From NCBI RefSeq assembly GCF_015207605.1, contig NZ_JADEWO010000033.1, positions 1 to 64,000 on the forward strand: a stretch of DNA of 64,000 bases, given 5' to 3'. Both the position numbers and the translations under genes were made by a program. Shown here in pieces: positions 45,353 through 55,154 of this stretch (the first letter of the stretch is position 1; each line of letters starts with the position of its first letter). The notes under the pieces are model-generated. The model worked only from the letters and a program-made list of their open reading frames with translations, was not told the DNA's origin and ran no database searches. This stretch comes from Oculatella sp. LEGE 06141 (GTDB lineage: Bacteria > Cyanobacteriota > Cyanobacteriia > Elainellales > Elainellaceae).

Positions 45353-46639
45353 TCAAGGATACAAGCCGCGATCGCTCAACGCCTGGGCAACTCGACCGAC
45401 ACCCAACGTGTACGCCGCTAAGCGCAGGGAAACCTGCCGTGCAGTTGACTGCTTCATCACTTGCTGGAATGCCTGTACCATTAAGCCTTCCATTTCCTGG
45501 TTGACTCTCTCCTCATTCCAGAACACATAGGATAACCCCTGCACCCACTCTAAATAACTCACTACTACACCACCAGCATTGGCAAGAATATCTGGCAATA
45601 CCATCACGCCGCGCGATTCTAACGCCCGATCGGCCTCTAGCGTCACTGGCCCGTTGGCTGCTTCCGCTATAATGCTGGCTTGCACCTGATCGACATTATC
45701 GGCGGTAATCTGGTTTTCGAGCGCGGCTGGAATTAACACATCGCACGGCAATGCCAATAGATCTGTATTAGTAATGGGAATCGCGTCCGGAAAGCCAATC
45801 AAGTTTCTGTTGTTTTGGGCTGCGTATGCTTTGACAGCCGGAATATCCAAACCGTCTTCTGCAAAAATACCGCCTGATCCTCTAGAAACCGCAATGATTT
45901 TAGCGCCTGCTTCATGCAGCAACAGAGCCGCAGCACTGCCCACATTGCCAAACCCTTGAATTGCAATCCGAGAACCGGCGATCGCCCTTCCCTGTTGCGC
46001 CAGCGCTTCCCGCACGACAATCATCACGCCTCTGCCTGTTGCCATTTCCCGTCCTAACGAGCCGCCAATGGAGAGTGGCTTTCCAGTCACAACACCGGGA
46101 ACCGCATGGCCGACATTGACCGAATAGGTGTCCATCATCCAGGCCATTTCGCGGGCAGACGTGCCTACATCTGGAGCCGGAATGTCGGTAGACGGGCCAA
46201 TATCTTTGAGTAATTCGCTGGTGTATCGACGGGTAATGCGTTCCAGTTCCCTCTCACTGTATTGGGCGGGAGCGATCGCAATTCCGCCCTTGGCTCCCCC
46301 ATAAGGAATACCCAACAAGGCACATTTCCAGGTCATAAGCATTGCCAGGGCTGAAACTTCTCGCAGCGTCACCGTGGGATGATAGCGCGTTCCCCCTTTG
46401 TAAGGGCCTAGCACATCGCAGTGCTGTACTCGGTGCCCTGCTAAAACCTGGACATCACCGTTATCTAGCTTGACAGGAATGGTAACAGTGATGGCTTTGC
46501 GTGGATGGCTGAGAATCGCCAACAGTCCTTGATCGAGCTTTAGTTCTTTAGCAGCCGATTCTAAATAGCTGCAAGCCTGGTCAAACGGACAAATGTGGGC
46601 TGGAGATGGAGATTCTAATGGTGCTAATGATAAAACCAT
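45353..46639 (-). CDS. gdhA: Glutamate dehydrogenase (Glu/Leu/Phe/Val family)
   Basis: 428 residues from ATG 46639; another ATG lies 21 bases upstream and neither has a clear ribosome site. Substrate-binding region GPYKGGTRYHPTVTL, catalytic lysine in PYGGAKGGIAI, DIPAPDVGT, and the nucleotide fold IAIQGFGNVGSAAALLLHEA are all present; the C-terminus closes with the usual helix. Reversible oxidative deamination of glutamate. Leucine or other dehydrogenases share the fold, but the length and K-G-G-x-R motif favour glutamate. Confidence 0.88.
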   Translation of the reverse strand: MVLSLAPLESPSPAHICPFDQACSYLESAAKELKLDQGLLAILSHPRKAITVTIPVKLDNGDVQVLAGHRVQHCDVLGPYKGGTRYHPTVTLREVSALAMLMTWKCALLGIPYGGAKGGIAIAPAQYSERELERITRRYTSELLKDIGPSTDIPAPDVGTSAREMAWMMDTYSVNVGHAVPGVVTGKPLSIGGSLGREMATGRGVMIVVREALAQQGRAIAGSRIAIQGFGNVGSAAALLLHEAGAKIIAVSRGSGGIFAEDGLDIPAVKAYAAQNNRNLIGFPDAIPITNTDLLALPCDVLIPAALENQITADNVDQVQASIIAEAANGPVTLEADRALESRGVMVLPDILANAGGVVVSYLEWVQGLSYVFWNEERVNQEMEGLMVQAFQQVMKQSTARQVSLRLAAYTLGVGRVAQALSDRGLYP

Positions 46640-46904
46640 AATCTTAAATGCTGACCGCATTGTAAGAAACAACGGCTATGCGTAGCCTATCTGTTTTCAT
46701 TATAAAGTTTCGGCTTTTTGTAAAATTCGTTACAGTTTGTTGAACGGTTCTACCAATTTACGAAAGTTAACGATCGTCCGAATAATTACCGTTGCCTACG
46801 AGATATTGCTGGGTACACTGAGGACGAAAATCCTTGTTTCTCTGCAAATGCCAGGGCATTGGTTTAAAACAAGGTGAATTTTGGACATTGGAGATTCTTA
46901 AGAC

Positions 46905-47432
46905 ATGGGCACGCCCTATATTGGTGAAGTTCGCATGTTTGCTGGTAATTTTGCCCCAGCAGGTTGGGCATTTTGTGATGGTCAACTGCTGCCAATTTCC
47001 GAAAATGATGCTCTGTTTACATTAATTGGCACCACCTATGGTGGTGATGGTCAAACCACATTTGCTTTGCCGGATCTGCGTAGTCGGGTTCCCGTTCATC
47101 AGGGCAATAGCTCGGTTCTTGGCGAAACGGTTGGGGTGGAAACGGTGACATTGACGGTTCAACAATTGCCGCAGCACACGCATCCTTTAGCCTGTAACTC
47201 TAACCCAACCACGGGTGTGATCACGGCAACCGATAGAAATCCCGCCAACAACGTATTGGCAAAGTCAAGTACACGGCTTTACGTCACTCCGTCTGGAACG
47301 ACAACGACTGTAGCAATGGCTCAACAGGCGAGCGACTCTGTTGGGGGAAGCCAACCTCACGAAAACCTTCAGCCCTATTTAGCAATCAATTTTATTATCT
47401 CGTTGTTTGGCATTTACCCTTCTCAGACATAA
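46905..47432 (+). CDS. Tail-collar domain protein 1 (MdpB-like)
   Basis: 175 residues; GGAG 11 bases before the ATG. The N-terminus IGEVRMFAGNFAPAGWAFCD is followed by GQLLPISENDALFTLIGTTY and ALPDLRSRVPVH, the hallmark of phage tail-collar proteins (PF07484), and a conserved end GGSQPHENLQPYLAINFII. Such free-standing collar proteins include microcystin-related MdpB and phage-type adhesins. First of three paralogues here. No phage genes surround it. They could decorate the contractile system at the left of the window, but nothing in the sequence ties them together. Confidence 0.88.
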   Translation: MGTPYIGEVRMFAGNFAPAGWAFCDGQLLPISENDALFTLIGTTYGGDGQTTFALPDLRSRVPVHQGNSSVLGETVGVETVTLTVQQLPQHTHPLACNSNPTTGVITATDRNPANNVLAKSSTRLYVTPSGTTTTVAMAQQASDSVGGSQPHENLQPYLAINFIISLFGIYPSQT

Positions 47433-47585
47433 GAGGATGTCTTAAAAGTGCTAAGCTCCAACTCGAACCGCCCCCTAATCCCCCAATTTTGGGGGACTTC
47501 CGAATCAATTCTGTTTCAAAGTCCCCCAAAGTTGGGGGATTTAGGGGGCTAATTTAGAATGTTGAGCCATTCTCAGACACCCTCT
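47432..47585. mobile_element. Miniature inverted-repeat element (~154 bp)
   Basis: Ends AGAGGATGTCT and AGACACCCTCT are near-perfect inverted repeats; the core has CCCCCAATTTTGGGGGACTT and its inverse. It belongs to the same family as the element at 18347 and sits in the 230-base gap after the first collar gene. Confidence 0.75.
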
Positions 47586-47662
47586 AACAGTTCCAGACAT
47601 AACAGTTCCAGACCTCTGGCTACCAATGGATTCGATCGGTTCGCAACGAGCGTAGTAATTCA

Positions 47663-48166
47663 ATGATTAATCTTGATACTGTGAGTGTTAGCCCGGTTTG
47701 TTTCAAGGATGAACCTTTCTTGTTTGAGCTGTATGCCAGCACTCGGGCTGAGGAACTGGATGCGTGGGGCTGGGATGATACACAGCGGCATCTGTTTTTG
47801 CAGATGCAATTCAAAGCGCAACGATGGTCTTATCAAACCAGGTTTCCCAATGTAGACCAGCAGTTCGTTCGTTTGGGCGATCGCGCCATTGGTGCGCTGA
47901 TGGTCGATCGGACTCCAACCGAAATGTGTTTAGTCTCGATCGCGCTGTTGCCCGATTACCGCAATCACGGTATTGGCACCCGCTTAATTCAGGAACTCTT
48001 CGCTGAAGCAGCTCAAACTCAGCGGTTGCTCAAGCTGCAAGTTGCATGTCATAACCGGGCATTTCACTGGTATGAGCGGCTGGGGTTTGTAACTACAGGT
48101 GAGACAGGGGGGTACTTCCAAATGGAATGGCCGCTGCCCAATATTGCTCCTGTTTGTGCCAGGTAG
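47663..48166 (+). CDS. GNAT-family N-acetyltransferase
   Basis: 167 residues. The acetyl-CoA-binding segment is clear: LVSIALLPDYRNHGIGTRLI (motif A with R-x-x-G-I-G), followed by LQVACHNRAFHWYERLGFVT (motif B). It is one domain with no signal peptide. It lies between the first and second tail-collar genes on the same strand; such pairing recurs in other bacteria, so it may modify the collar proteins or their ligand, but substrate is unknown. Confidence 0.88.
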   Translation: MINLDTVSVSPVCFKDEPFLFELYASTRAEELDAWGWDDTQRHLFLQMQFKAQRWSYQTRFPNVDQQFVRLGDRAIGALMVDRTPTEMCLVSIALLPDYRNHGIGTRLIQELFAEAAQTQRLLKLQVACHNRAFHWYERLGFVTTGETGGYFQMEWPLPNIAPVCAR

Positions 48167-48272
48167 AGCGTCTCACTTTCTGCGTTTTTATTAGATTCAA
48201 TCCAAGTTTTTACATGGTCTAACCTCTATGCCAGACCATATTCATTGAAACACTTGAGTAAAGGAAAGGACA

Positions 48273-48791
48273 ATGAGTGATCCGTTTGTTGCCGAGATTC
48301 GCATGTTTGCTGGCAATTTTGCGCCTACTGGCTGGGCATTTTGCAATGGCCAAATCCTTCCCATCAGCCAGAACACAGCCTTGTTTTCCCTGCTGGGTAC
48401 TACGTATGGTGGAGATGGCAAATCCACGTTTGCGCTGCCCAACCTACAACAGCGGATTCCGCTTCAACCGGGACAGGGGGCTGGCTTAAGCCTTTACGAT
48501 TTGGGGCAAACTGGCGGTTCAGCCACGGTAACCTTAACAACCAACGAAATTCCAGTCCATAGCCATACGTTGCAGGCCACCAGCGCTCCTTCTAATAAGA
48601 CCGATCCGGCAGGAAACATTTTAGCCAGTGCCCGCAGCGAAAGCTATCAACCACCCGCCACGCCGCCAGTAACAATGAACCCAGGGGCTATGGCGATCGC
48701 TGGTGCCAGTCAACCTCATAACAATTTACAGCCCTATCTGGTAGTCAACTTCATCATTGCTCTACAAGGCGTTTACCCACCCCGCTCGTAG
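48273..48791 (+). CDS. Tail-collar domain protein 2
   Basis: 172 residues with AAAGGA before the ATG. Same architecture as its neighbours: VAEIRMFAGNFAPTGWAFCN, GQILPISQNTALFSLLGTTY, ALPNLQQRIPLQ, then a variable middle and the end GASQPHNNLQPYLVVNFIIA. Closer to paralogue 1 than to 3 in the N-terminal part. Divergence lies in the central loop, which in phage fibres binds the target. Confidence 0.88.
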   Translation: MSDPFVAEIRMFAGNFAPTGWAFCNGQILPISQNTALFSLLGTTYGGDGKSTFALPNLQQRIPLQPGQGAGLSLYDLGQTGGSATVTLTTNEIPVHSHTLQATSAPSNKTDPAGNILASARSESYQPPATPPVTMNPGAMAIAGASQPHNNLQPYLVVNFIIALQGVYPPRS

Positions 48792-48893
48792 CTAAACGAT
48801 GATGAACGGCTCTACATGCTGCGTTTTTCCATACCCCTTTCAGCCGCATCTCTCTGTGCGATCGCATAACGTATATCCAAAGGCCAGGTAACC

Positions 48894-49391
48894 ATGAGTG
48901 AACCATTTCTGGGTGAGATCAAGATCATTACATTTAATTACCCACCTAAGGGTTGGGCGTTTTGCAACGGTCAGCTATTGCCCATTAACCAGAATCAAGC
49001 GCTGTTTAGCTTATTGGGAACAACCTATGGGGGGAATGGCACGACAACCTTTGCCTTGCCGGATTTGAGAGGAAGAACACCCATGCATATAGGTGCAGGG
49101 TTTATCCAGGGACAAGCCGGAGGTGAAACTAGCCATACGCTCACGGTTAACGAGATGCCCAGCCACGTCCATTCGCTTTACGCCAATCCCAATACGGCTA
49201 CAAGCTTAGACCCAACGCAAAACGTTCTGGCACTCACCACTGAGGTATCTTATGCTCCTACGCCTAACAGTGCAATGGCAGGTGCTTCGGTCAGTTCGGT
49301 GGGAGGGAGCCAGCCCCACGAAAATCGTCAGCCTTCGTTAGTCCTGAATTTTGTCATTGCGCTGCAAGGTATTTATCCTAGCCAAAACTAA
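48894..49391 (+). CDS. Tail-collar domain protein 3
   Basis: 165 residues. LGEIKIITFNYPPKGWAFCN departs from the other two (ITFNYPPK for MFAGNFAP); the rest of the N-terminus, ALPDLRGRTPMH and the end GGSQPHENRQPSLVLNFVIA are conserved. Spacing of about 100 bases to paralogue 2 suggests one transcript. Confidence 0.88.
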   Translation: MSEPFLGEIKIITFNYPPKGWAFCNGQLLPINQNQALFSLLGTTYGGNGTTTFALPDLRGRTPMHIGAGFIQGQAGGETSHTLTVNEMPSHVHSLYANPNTATSLDPTQNVLALTTEVSYAPTPNSAMAGASVSSVGGSQPHENRQPSLVLNFVIALQGIYPSQN

Positions 49392-49499
49392 AGCTGTTCG
49401 ATCATTGCTCCATCCATCTCATCAATTTGGCTGAAGCCTGTTACGGGGCTACTAAAGGTTTTTACTTGTAAACGTTGTATTCAAAGTAGAGTCTATATT

Positions 49500-50333
49500 G
49501 TGTCAAGGCCAACCATTGCCCGACGAAAGTTTTTGGTGTTGGGTTCCGCTTTCTCTATGGGGCTACTGTCTCCGAGTGTGCTTAAGGCAACGCGATCGAT
49601 TTCCCTTCCCTCGGCATCTGCCGCATTGATCACCGCACCAGATGCAACGGGTAGCATTGGCTTTTGGCGAGAGAGTGGACAGTTGCCAGGTTTGCATCCA
49701 GTGTCCTGGCAGCCGTCTGCCCATCACGCTTCAACCGGGGCATCGTTGGGTTCTAATCTGGTTGCAGCAGACACTTTAAGTCAGACAGACGCAGCGTTCA
49801 TTAACCAGGGTGCTAAAGTTCATATTCAAGGAATGCAGTTTGATGGCGAAAATGGAGTAAAGTCTCTAGCCGTTTACGCGCACTATCCATCGGCTCAGGG
49901 ATATGAGGAGCAAAAAGTATGCGTTTGGTGTTTCAATGCTTCCCCAGTTCTCAATTCGTCGCGATCGGTTAATTTTGTGGTTCCTGTGTCCAAGCAAGAT
50001 GGCCTGAAGCTGTCGCTAGTGTGGCAGTATGCTGAAGATGCTTCCAATTCAATGAATAGCGAAGACGTTGTTGTTCACTTTAGCGTTGATCAACAATCCA
50101 ATGATTTAAAACTCCAACGAGGAGTTTACCTTTTTGCTGGCAGACAGGCTGCAACCAGACAACTACCCGATTGGCAAGAGCATCAGTTACAGGTGACGGA
50201 TGCTGCAATGCTCAACCAGAGATATCATTTGATGCGGTTCGATCGCACCCATCAACAATGGATAGCGACTGACGTACCTTACCTGTTGGTGACAGTTGAT
50301 CATGGTCATCCTGTTCCTGTTAGCACTACTTGA
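49500..50333 (+). CDS. Tat-signal exported protein of unknown function (277 aa)
   Basis: 277 residues from a GTG. The start TIARRKFLVLGSAFSMGLLS has a twin-arginine pattern followed by a hydrophobic stretch, so export by Tat is likely. The mature part is strand-rich (VHIQGMQFDGENGVKSLAVY, KVCVWCFNASPVL) and resembles a beta-sandwich; no catalytic motif is seen. It follows the three collar genes on the same strand and converges with the GMC oxidoreductase. Confidence 0.65.
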   Translation: MSRPTIARRKFLVLGSAFSMGLLSPSVLKATRSISLPSASAALITAPDATGSIGFWRESGQLPGLHPVSWQPSAHHASTGASLGSNLVAADTLSQTDAAFINQGAKVHIQGMQFDGENGVKSLAVYAHYPSAQGYEEQKVCVWCFNASPVLNSSRSVNFVVPVSKQDGLKLSLVWQYAEDASNSMNSEDVVVHFSVDQQSNDLKLQRGVYLFAGRQAATRQLPDWQEHQLQVTDAAMLNQRYHLMRFDRTHQQWIATDVPYLLVTVDHGHPVPVSTT

Positions 50334-50425
50334 GAGGATGCTTTGAAGGTGCTGCCTCTGAATCCGGTGCAGCCTGGTTCGGCCTGTCTTTGCAATCACG
50401 AGCTGAATGGCAGAGATACGTTACA

Positions 50426-52096
50426 TCAACTCAGATGTTGCGACAGCCGTAGAGACAGAGCGACCAGGGTACGCACTGGATTAGCCACAGAACTGAGTGG
50501 CATCACAGACATATCGCAAACATATAACCGCTGTGTGCCCACAACACGGAGATCTTCATCCACCACTGAGTTTGCTGCAAATGGAGAATCGAGTTGTGGC
50601 CGATATGGCATTCGCAAGCTGCCAGCCGCATGGTGTACCGTACCCCAGCCGAACCCCTTACCTCCCTGTCCATACTCACCATCCGGTTGTGCAATCTGGC
50701 TATTGATCTTAAACTGCCCGAAAACCTGACCCGTCACCTGGTTAAGCACATCCCAGATATCCTGGGGTGTCTTTTGCCATCCAGCGAAAGCCGGGAGCCG
50801 CGAACCCGCCAGGTAGTCTACCCAACTTTGGTTCCGGAACACGACCTCCGGCACATAGCCAAACGGCGGAGCAGGCTTCACCTCGTTGTTCTCGTCAAGG
50901 CAGTTCCCAAAGCTAAACTTGATGTCAATCCGCGCGGCTCCATTACTCGGCCTTGGCTCAGCTTCTCCAGGGTCGTTTTCCCGCAGGTGCCAGTACTCGT
51001 GGTTGATGTTCATCTCGATGTTGAACGGATAGCGGATCTGGTTGTTTGCGTCCCGCAGGCCACGGGAGTAGAAAACAATCTTGGCATGGTCGTCTGCCTT
51101 CAGGTCAACGTTGCCAATACTGGTTGCGAATGTGGTGATTTCGGTTGTCGTTGGATGGTCTGTTAACCCTCGGCCAACCAGATCCTGTACTGTCTGTGGC
51201 AGTGACGGGTACATGCTGGAGCGGCGAAGCAGCTTCGGGCTTTCGATTGACCCGGCAGCAAGGATAACCGTTCCAGCCTTAAATATCCTGGATTCTCCGG
51301 TTTGAGTATTGCGAGCAACGATCTCGAGGTGGCTACTATGGTTCTGCACATCCTCAACAAAGTGATTGACGAGCAAGTGCAGACCCGGCCCATCTCCATC
51401 GCTCACTCCTGGTGTTAGGCCAAGCTGGTTTATCATCAGCTCGGCTGTATTGAACACACCCGTCGGCTCGGTGAAGAACTGATCCCTTGGTGTACCATCT
51501 GCCTCCAGGTAGGGTTGGTGTAGGGCACGGGGTGTTTCCTGGATGTGGAAGTCATTGGCGATCGGCGACTGCTTCAACTGGTCAACAACAGCCCTGGCTG
51601 TTGCCCCCATTGAGCGCGACTCATTCATGGTTTCCCCTGCCTTTTTCAGCAATCCTCCTGCCAGATCCTGCCGAACAGCCAGGGGGAAGTAATCGAGTTC
51701 CCAGTCTTGCATGGTTGGGATGAGACCAGACCAGAAAATCGATCGACCACCAAAGTTTAGCTGCGGCTTTTCACCAATGTAGTTCTGCGCGGTGTTGTTT
51801 CCAGCTTGCCAGAACGTATCACACCCAAAGTGTTGCGCGAGTTTGAAATTGGGAAAGCGGGAAAAGTTGTAAACGTGCGTGGGGTAAATAAACGACCCGG
51901 CCTCCAGAACCAGGATTCGTTTCTTTGATCCGTAACGTTCGGCTAAGTCATCCGCAAGCACTCCACCACCGATACCGGAGCCAACAATGATTATGTCGAA
52001 ATCATTCCGAGATCCTATGTATTGTAGAAACAAGCGTTCTCTGGCCTTGGTCTCCTCTGAAACAAAATTGACATAGGTGGAAGAGTTAAAGGTCAT
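50426..52096 (-). CDS. GMC-family FAD oxidoreductase
   Basis: 556 residues. FAD fold FDIIIVGSGIGGGVLADDLA, substrate-domain helices, VILAAGSIESPKLLRRSS, and the C-terminal catalytic stretch TVHHAAGSLRMP with LYVCDMSVMPLSSVANPVRT. The His in HHAAGSLRM is the usual catalytic base. Family members oxidise alcohols, sugars or sterols and either use oxygen, making H2O2, or pass electrons to a cytochrome. Substrate unknown; no signal peptide. Confidence 0.86.
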   Translation of the reverse strand: MTFNSSTYVNFVSEETKARERLFLQYIGSRNDFDIIIVGSGIGGGVLADDLAERYGSKKRILVLEAGSFIYPTHVYNFSRFPNFKLAQHFGCDTFWQAGNNTAQNYIGEKPQLNFGGRSIFWSGLIPTMQDWELDYFPLAVRQDLAGGLLKKAGETMNESRSMGATARAVVDQLKQSPIANDFHIQETPRALHQPYLEADGTPRDQFFTEPTGVFNTAELMINQLGLTPGVSDGDGPGLHLLVNHFVEDVQNHSSHLEIVARNTQTGESRIFKAGTVILAAGSIESPKLLRRSSMYPSLPQTVQDLVGRGLTDHPTTTEITTFATSIGNVDLKADDHAKIVFYSRGLRDANNQIRYPFNIEMNINHEYWHLRENDPGEAEPRPSNGAARIDIKFSFGNCLDENNEVKPAPPFGYVPEVVFRNQSWVDYLAGSRLPAFAGWQKTPQDIWDVLNQVTGQVFGQFKINSQIAQPDGEYGQGGKGFGWGTVHHAAGSLRMPYRPQLDSPFAANSVVDEDLRVVGTQRLYVCDMSVMPLSSVANPVRTLVALSLRLSQHLS

Positions 52097-52337
52097 AAAC
52101 TTCTCACTTGTAGGAGGCTAAATTTCACATGCTCAAACTTTGGATGGACACACTATTGGGATGACTGAATCTGTCAATGTTTATCCCGAAGAATCCATTG
52201 GATCTACTTGTAGGACACTCAATTATACGAAACGCCCTTATGCGGTAACGGTTCGCTTGAGTGGCTAAAAGTACCCTCAAACTCAGCACCAGTTGCTTTC
52301 GGCAGTCCGCTCCAAACGAATTGTTATACTGCATTTT

Positions 52338-53915
52338 CTATTGAACTAATCGATTAGCTTCTGCTGCCAAAAGTTCTGATCTCTTATCTACAAAAACTCT
52401 AAAATCATCATCAAACAACGAAGTCGGGCAAATAGCATGTTCAAGAATTTCATTAATAGATGAATTTGGCATTGCCGACTTATAGAGGCTAGGAGGGCTG
52501 TTACTAATCATATTATTGTCACTTGTGGATAAAAAACAAAAATTAGCAAGGCAGCTATCGTCGTAGCTATCTTGATTAGTGCTTCTCAAGAAAGCTCTAG
52601 GATACATATGATGGAATTGGTTTCGATTATACTCTTTCAAAACCTCGCGTAAGCTTATAGGTGATCCGGTCACAAAACTACAGGGATTCTTCTGAGCTAG
52701 TAGCAGAATAAAAGTTTTTGTTATGACAGTGTTACTTCTGAATTTGTTGTCTTTAAAGAATGATGGTTGTAATTCAAAAGCATCCGAAATGGTGGCGAGA
52801 TTTGAAGCTTGTCCAAGCTTTAACTTCGATATTTCCTCAATATCAGACTGCATACTCTTGATAGGCTGGCTGTTGTATCTCCTAGAAAAACAAGTTCGCC
52901 AAAACCATTTAAGAATAAGTCTTCGTTGGAAATCTGAATATCGAAATTGCGAATTCCCAGTTGATGAAAAGAAGACTGACAACGGAACTAGGAAATTAGA
53001 ATATGGCAGGTTGTCCAAAGAAAAGATTCTTAAATTATCTCTTAAGAAATCTATTGCTCCCTTCAGTCCGTTAACCATCTCTTGAAACCGATCTCTGACA
53101 ACAGCCCCATTTAAATTAATTAAGGTATCAGTTTTCACATTGCCTGTTAAAACAGCAGAGCAACATCTTAATAGTAAATCTTGATCTTGACCGACATCTT
53201 TAAAGCCAAATGGTTCAAGTTCTAAGGACAAATCCTCAAACTTACGTTGCAAATCAAATTCTTCACTCCAAGTCCATGCCGACAGAAGCTGCAAAGTATC
53301 TAATTCAATTCCTTGCCGATTAATTCTCTCAAAAACAATGGCTACTATAGTTTTGTCGTCAGTTGACAGCATTTGAATTGGAATTCTGGTTTGCCTAAAA
53401 ACGTCTTGAACTTTATCTAATAATTCCAGTATCTCATCTTCTAAACTTGTGGTAGCTCGTCTATATGCAACAGTATTAAAAAAATTTCTTAGTAAAAAAT
53501 ATCTATTTGGATCCGCTTCTGACTCATCAAGTGCTGCAAACTGAGATTCTTGAGCATTTGTATTAGCTCTGTAATCAAAATATACGTTTGTCCAGACTTC
53601 TTGGCTAAAAGCGTCTACTTGTGATTGAAATACCCCAAATATAGATGTAATTCTCTGCTGTCCATCTAACACATAATCAATTGGATAATCTGGATCTACA
53701 TCTGGCAATCTAAATGGACCAAGATCACGCTCAAATCGGAGTCTTGAGCGCGTTCTCCAGAAAAGCAATGAGCCAATAGGATAACTCTTGTACAGGCTAT
53801 CCATTAAAACAGCTACCTTATCAGCATCCCAGACAAAACCTCGTTGAAAAGTCGGTATGCGTATTTGCCCTGACAGAACTTTCTCAATGACTTGACTTAT
53901 AAATATATCGCTCAT
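52338..53915 (-). CDS. DUF262/HNH protein, GmrSD-like type IV restriction candidate
   Basis: 525 residues. The N-terminal DUF262 domain has IRIPTFQRGFVWDADKVAVL, SYPIGSLLFWR and the ParB-like DGQQRITSI motif near residue 86. The C-terminus contains HHMYPRAFLR followed by LANFCFLSTSDNNMISNS, the His/Asn arrangement of an HNH nuclease (DUF1524-like). The combination matches GmrSD enzymes that cut modified phage DNA with NTP use. The gene is clearly AT-richer than its neighbours, lacks the GCGATCGC octamer, and is flanked downstream by GMC and upstream by a repeat patch, all pointing to recent transfer. Confidence 0.82.
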   Translation of the reverse strand: MSDIFISQVIEKVLSGQIRIPTFQRGFVWDADKVAVLMDSLYKSYPIGSLLFWRTRSRLRFERDLGPFRLPDVDPDYPIDYVLDGQQRITSIFGVFQSQVDAFSQEVWTNVYFDYRANTNAQESQFAALDESEADPNRYFLLRNFFNTVAYRRATTSLEDEILELLDKVQDVFRQTRIPIQMLSTDDKTIVAIVFERINRQGIELDTLQLLSAWTWSEEFDLQRKFEDLSLELEPFGFKDVGQDQDLLLRCCSAVLTGNVKTDTLINLNGAVVRDRFQEMVNGLKGAIDFLRDNLRIFSLDNLPYSNFLVPLSVFFSSTGNSQFRYSDFQRRLILKWFWRTCFSRRYNSQPIKSMQSDIEEISKLKLGQASNLATISDAFELQPSFFKDNKFRSNTVITKTFILLLAQKNPCSFVTGSPISLREVLKEYNRNQFHHMYPRAFLRSTNQDSYDDSCLANFCFLSTSDNNMISNSPPSLYKSAMPNSSINEILEHAICPTSLFDDDFRVFVDKRSELLAAEANRLVQ

Positions 53916-55154
53916 AGCTGCTTAATGTTTGGCTTGCCTATTAATGACAACTTCCAAGTTCACTATACTTCGCCAACACTAGGATTGCAGCATAACTATT
54001 GTTGGGCCAAAAATTTCCACATAACATACCGAAACAGGTGAGTAAGCTGACGATTGCCGTATGTCATTCCAAATCAGGTGAATAGGTGGAATCGTTCTGC
54101 AATAGCCGCTAATTTGGCTGAATAGGCGGAACTTTTTACCTATCTGCTTCTGTACACAGATGGTTTTAAGGAGCATTTGCATCTCTGTTTGAAGGGTTGG
54201 AGTGTGTGCTCATTTTCTTCTTTGGGTTTGTGCTGTTGTCATCACCCAGGGAACGTTGTATGGGAGTTGAAATCCTTTGCTGTGCTGCGTTATTAACCTT
54301 TTATGGACTGTAAGGAGATACTGCGCGATCGCCTCTCTCTCAACAATCCACTCATCTACCAATGATGTAACGGATGACTTACACGGTTACTTCCTTGGCC
54401 ACAGATAGTGTCTGGACATTGGGTTGATTGGAATCAGAGTGTTTGAGCGCCATATAATGATTTCGTCAAAGACTGTAGTGTCACGAAGCGGCCAGAATCA
54501 GGGACTCATTGCCAATTGAGGAAATTTTCCCGTTCTGATACACCTTCCAAAACTTCATCAGGTAGATTGAAAGTAACGTGAATCCCCACTTTGATAAGTT
54601 TGCTCCGGTTGGCAGAAGCACTGGTTCAAACTGGAACGGCATCGGTTCCAGGCACCGTGGCACATCTTCCATACAGCTACTGCTAGATAGTTGGATTGCA
54701 CCTATTATTGGACTTAAATGTGTCATTTAACACCCCAAAACGGGTGAATCGATTCATGGTTTTGTAACAAACTGCGATCGCAGCTTGCGTCAATCGGTGG
54801 TGCTGAATCGCGATATGAATTTGCCCCTCAACTCTCCACTCTAGGCAACGTTTAAACCCCCAAAGTCCCCCAAAACTAGGGAACTCAGGGGGCGATCAGA
54901 GCCAGAACCTCTCAACGATTCATATGCCCATTCAGCAATGCCTGTAAATCCTGGTGCTGCCTGATGGGGCTATAAAATCAGGGGAGAAGCGATGCACTAT
55001 CAGCATGTAGCTCAACTAAATACCAGTACAACGGGAAGCAAAAGGGTAAACAAAAACACATTTGCAGGTTCGAGCCGTTCTTCAAATGAAACACCCTATC
55101 TCGAAGCAACCTCTATATCGGTAGATATGGCCTGCTCAAGATAGGGTGTATAAC
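53916..55154. other. 1.2-kb gene-poor region
   Basis: No convincing gene. It holds a 40-bp-phased repeat array (54030-54149), a GGGTGAATCG-type sequence at about 54740 that may be its counterpart, and a degenerate 'cccccaaa...gggggc' unit near 54855-54895. Confidence 0.6.
54030..54149. repeat. Three imperfect repeats at exact 40-bp spacing
   Basis: Units start at 54030, 54070 and 54110 and share [CT]RAAWCAGGTGARTAGG-type sequence (CGAAACAGGTGAGTAAGCTG, CAAATCAGGTGAATAGGTGG, TAATTTGGCTGAATAGGCGG). Evenly phased repeats like these mark transposase-binding ends or protein arrays; here they border the foreign-looking DUF262 gene. Confidence 0.55.

Noticed and set aside
54481..54726. 81-codon frame upstream of the DUF262 gene
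   Set aside because: No ribosome site, unlike any family recognised, and embedded in a gap with repeats.
55001..55090. tRNA-like GGTTCGAGCC and TAGCTCA
   Set aside because: The arms do not pair: no matching D-stem or T-stem can be drawn, so it is not a tRNA.
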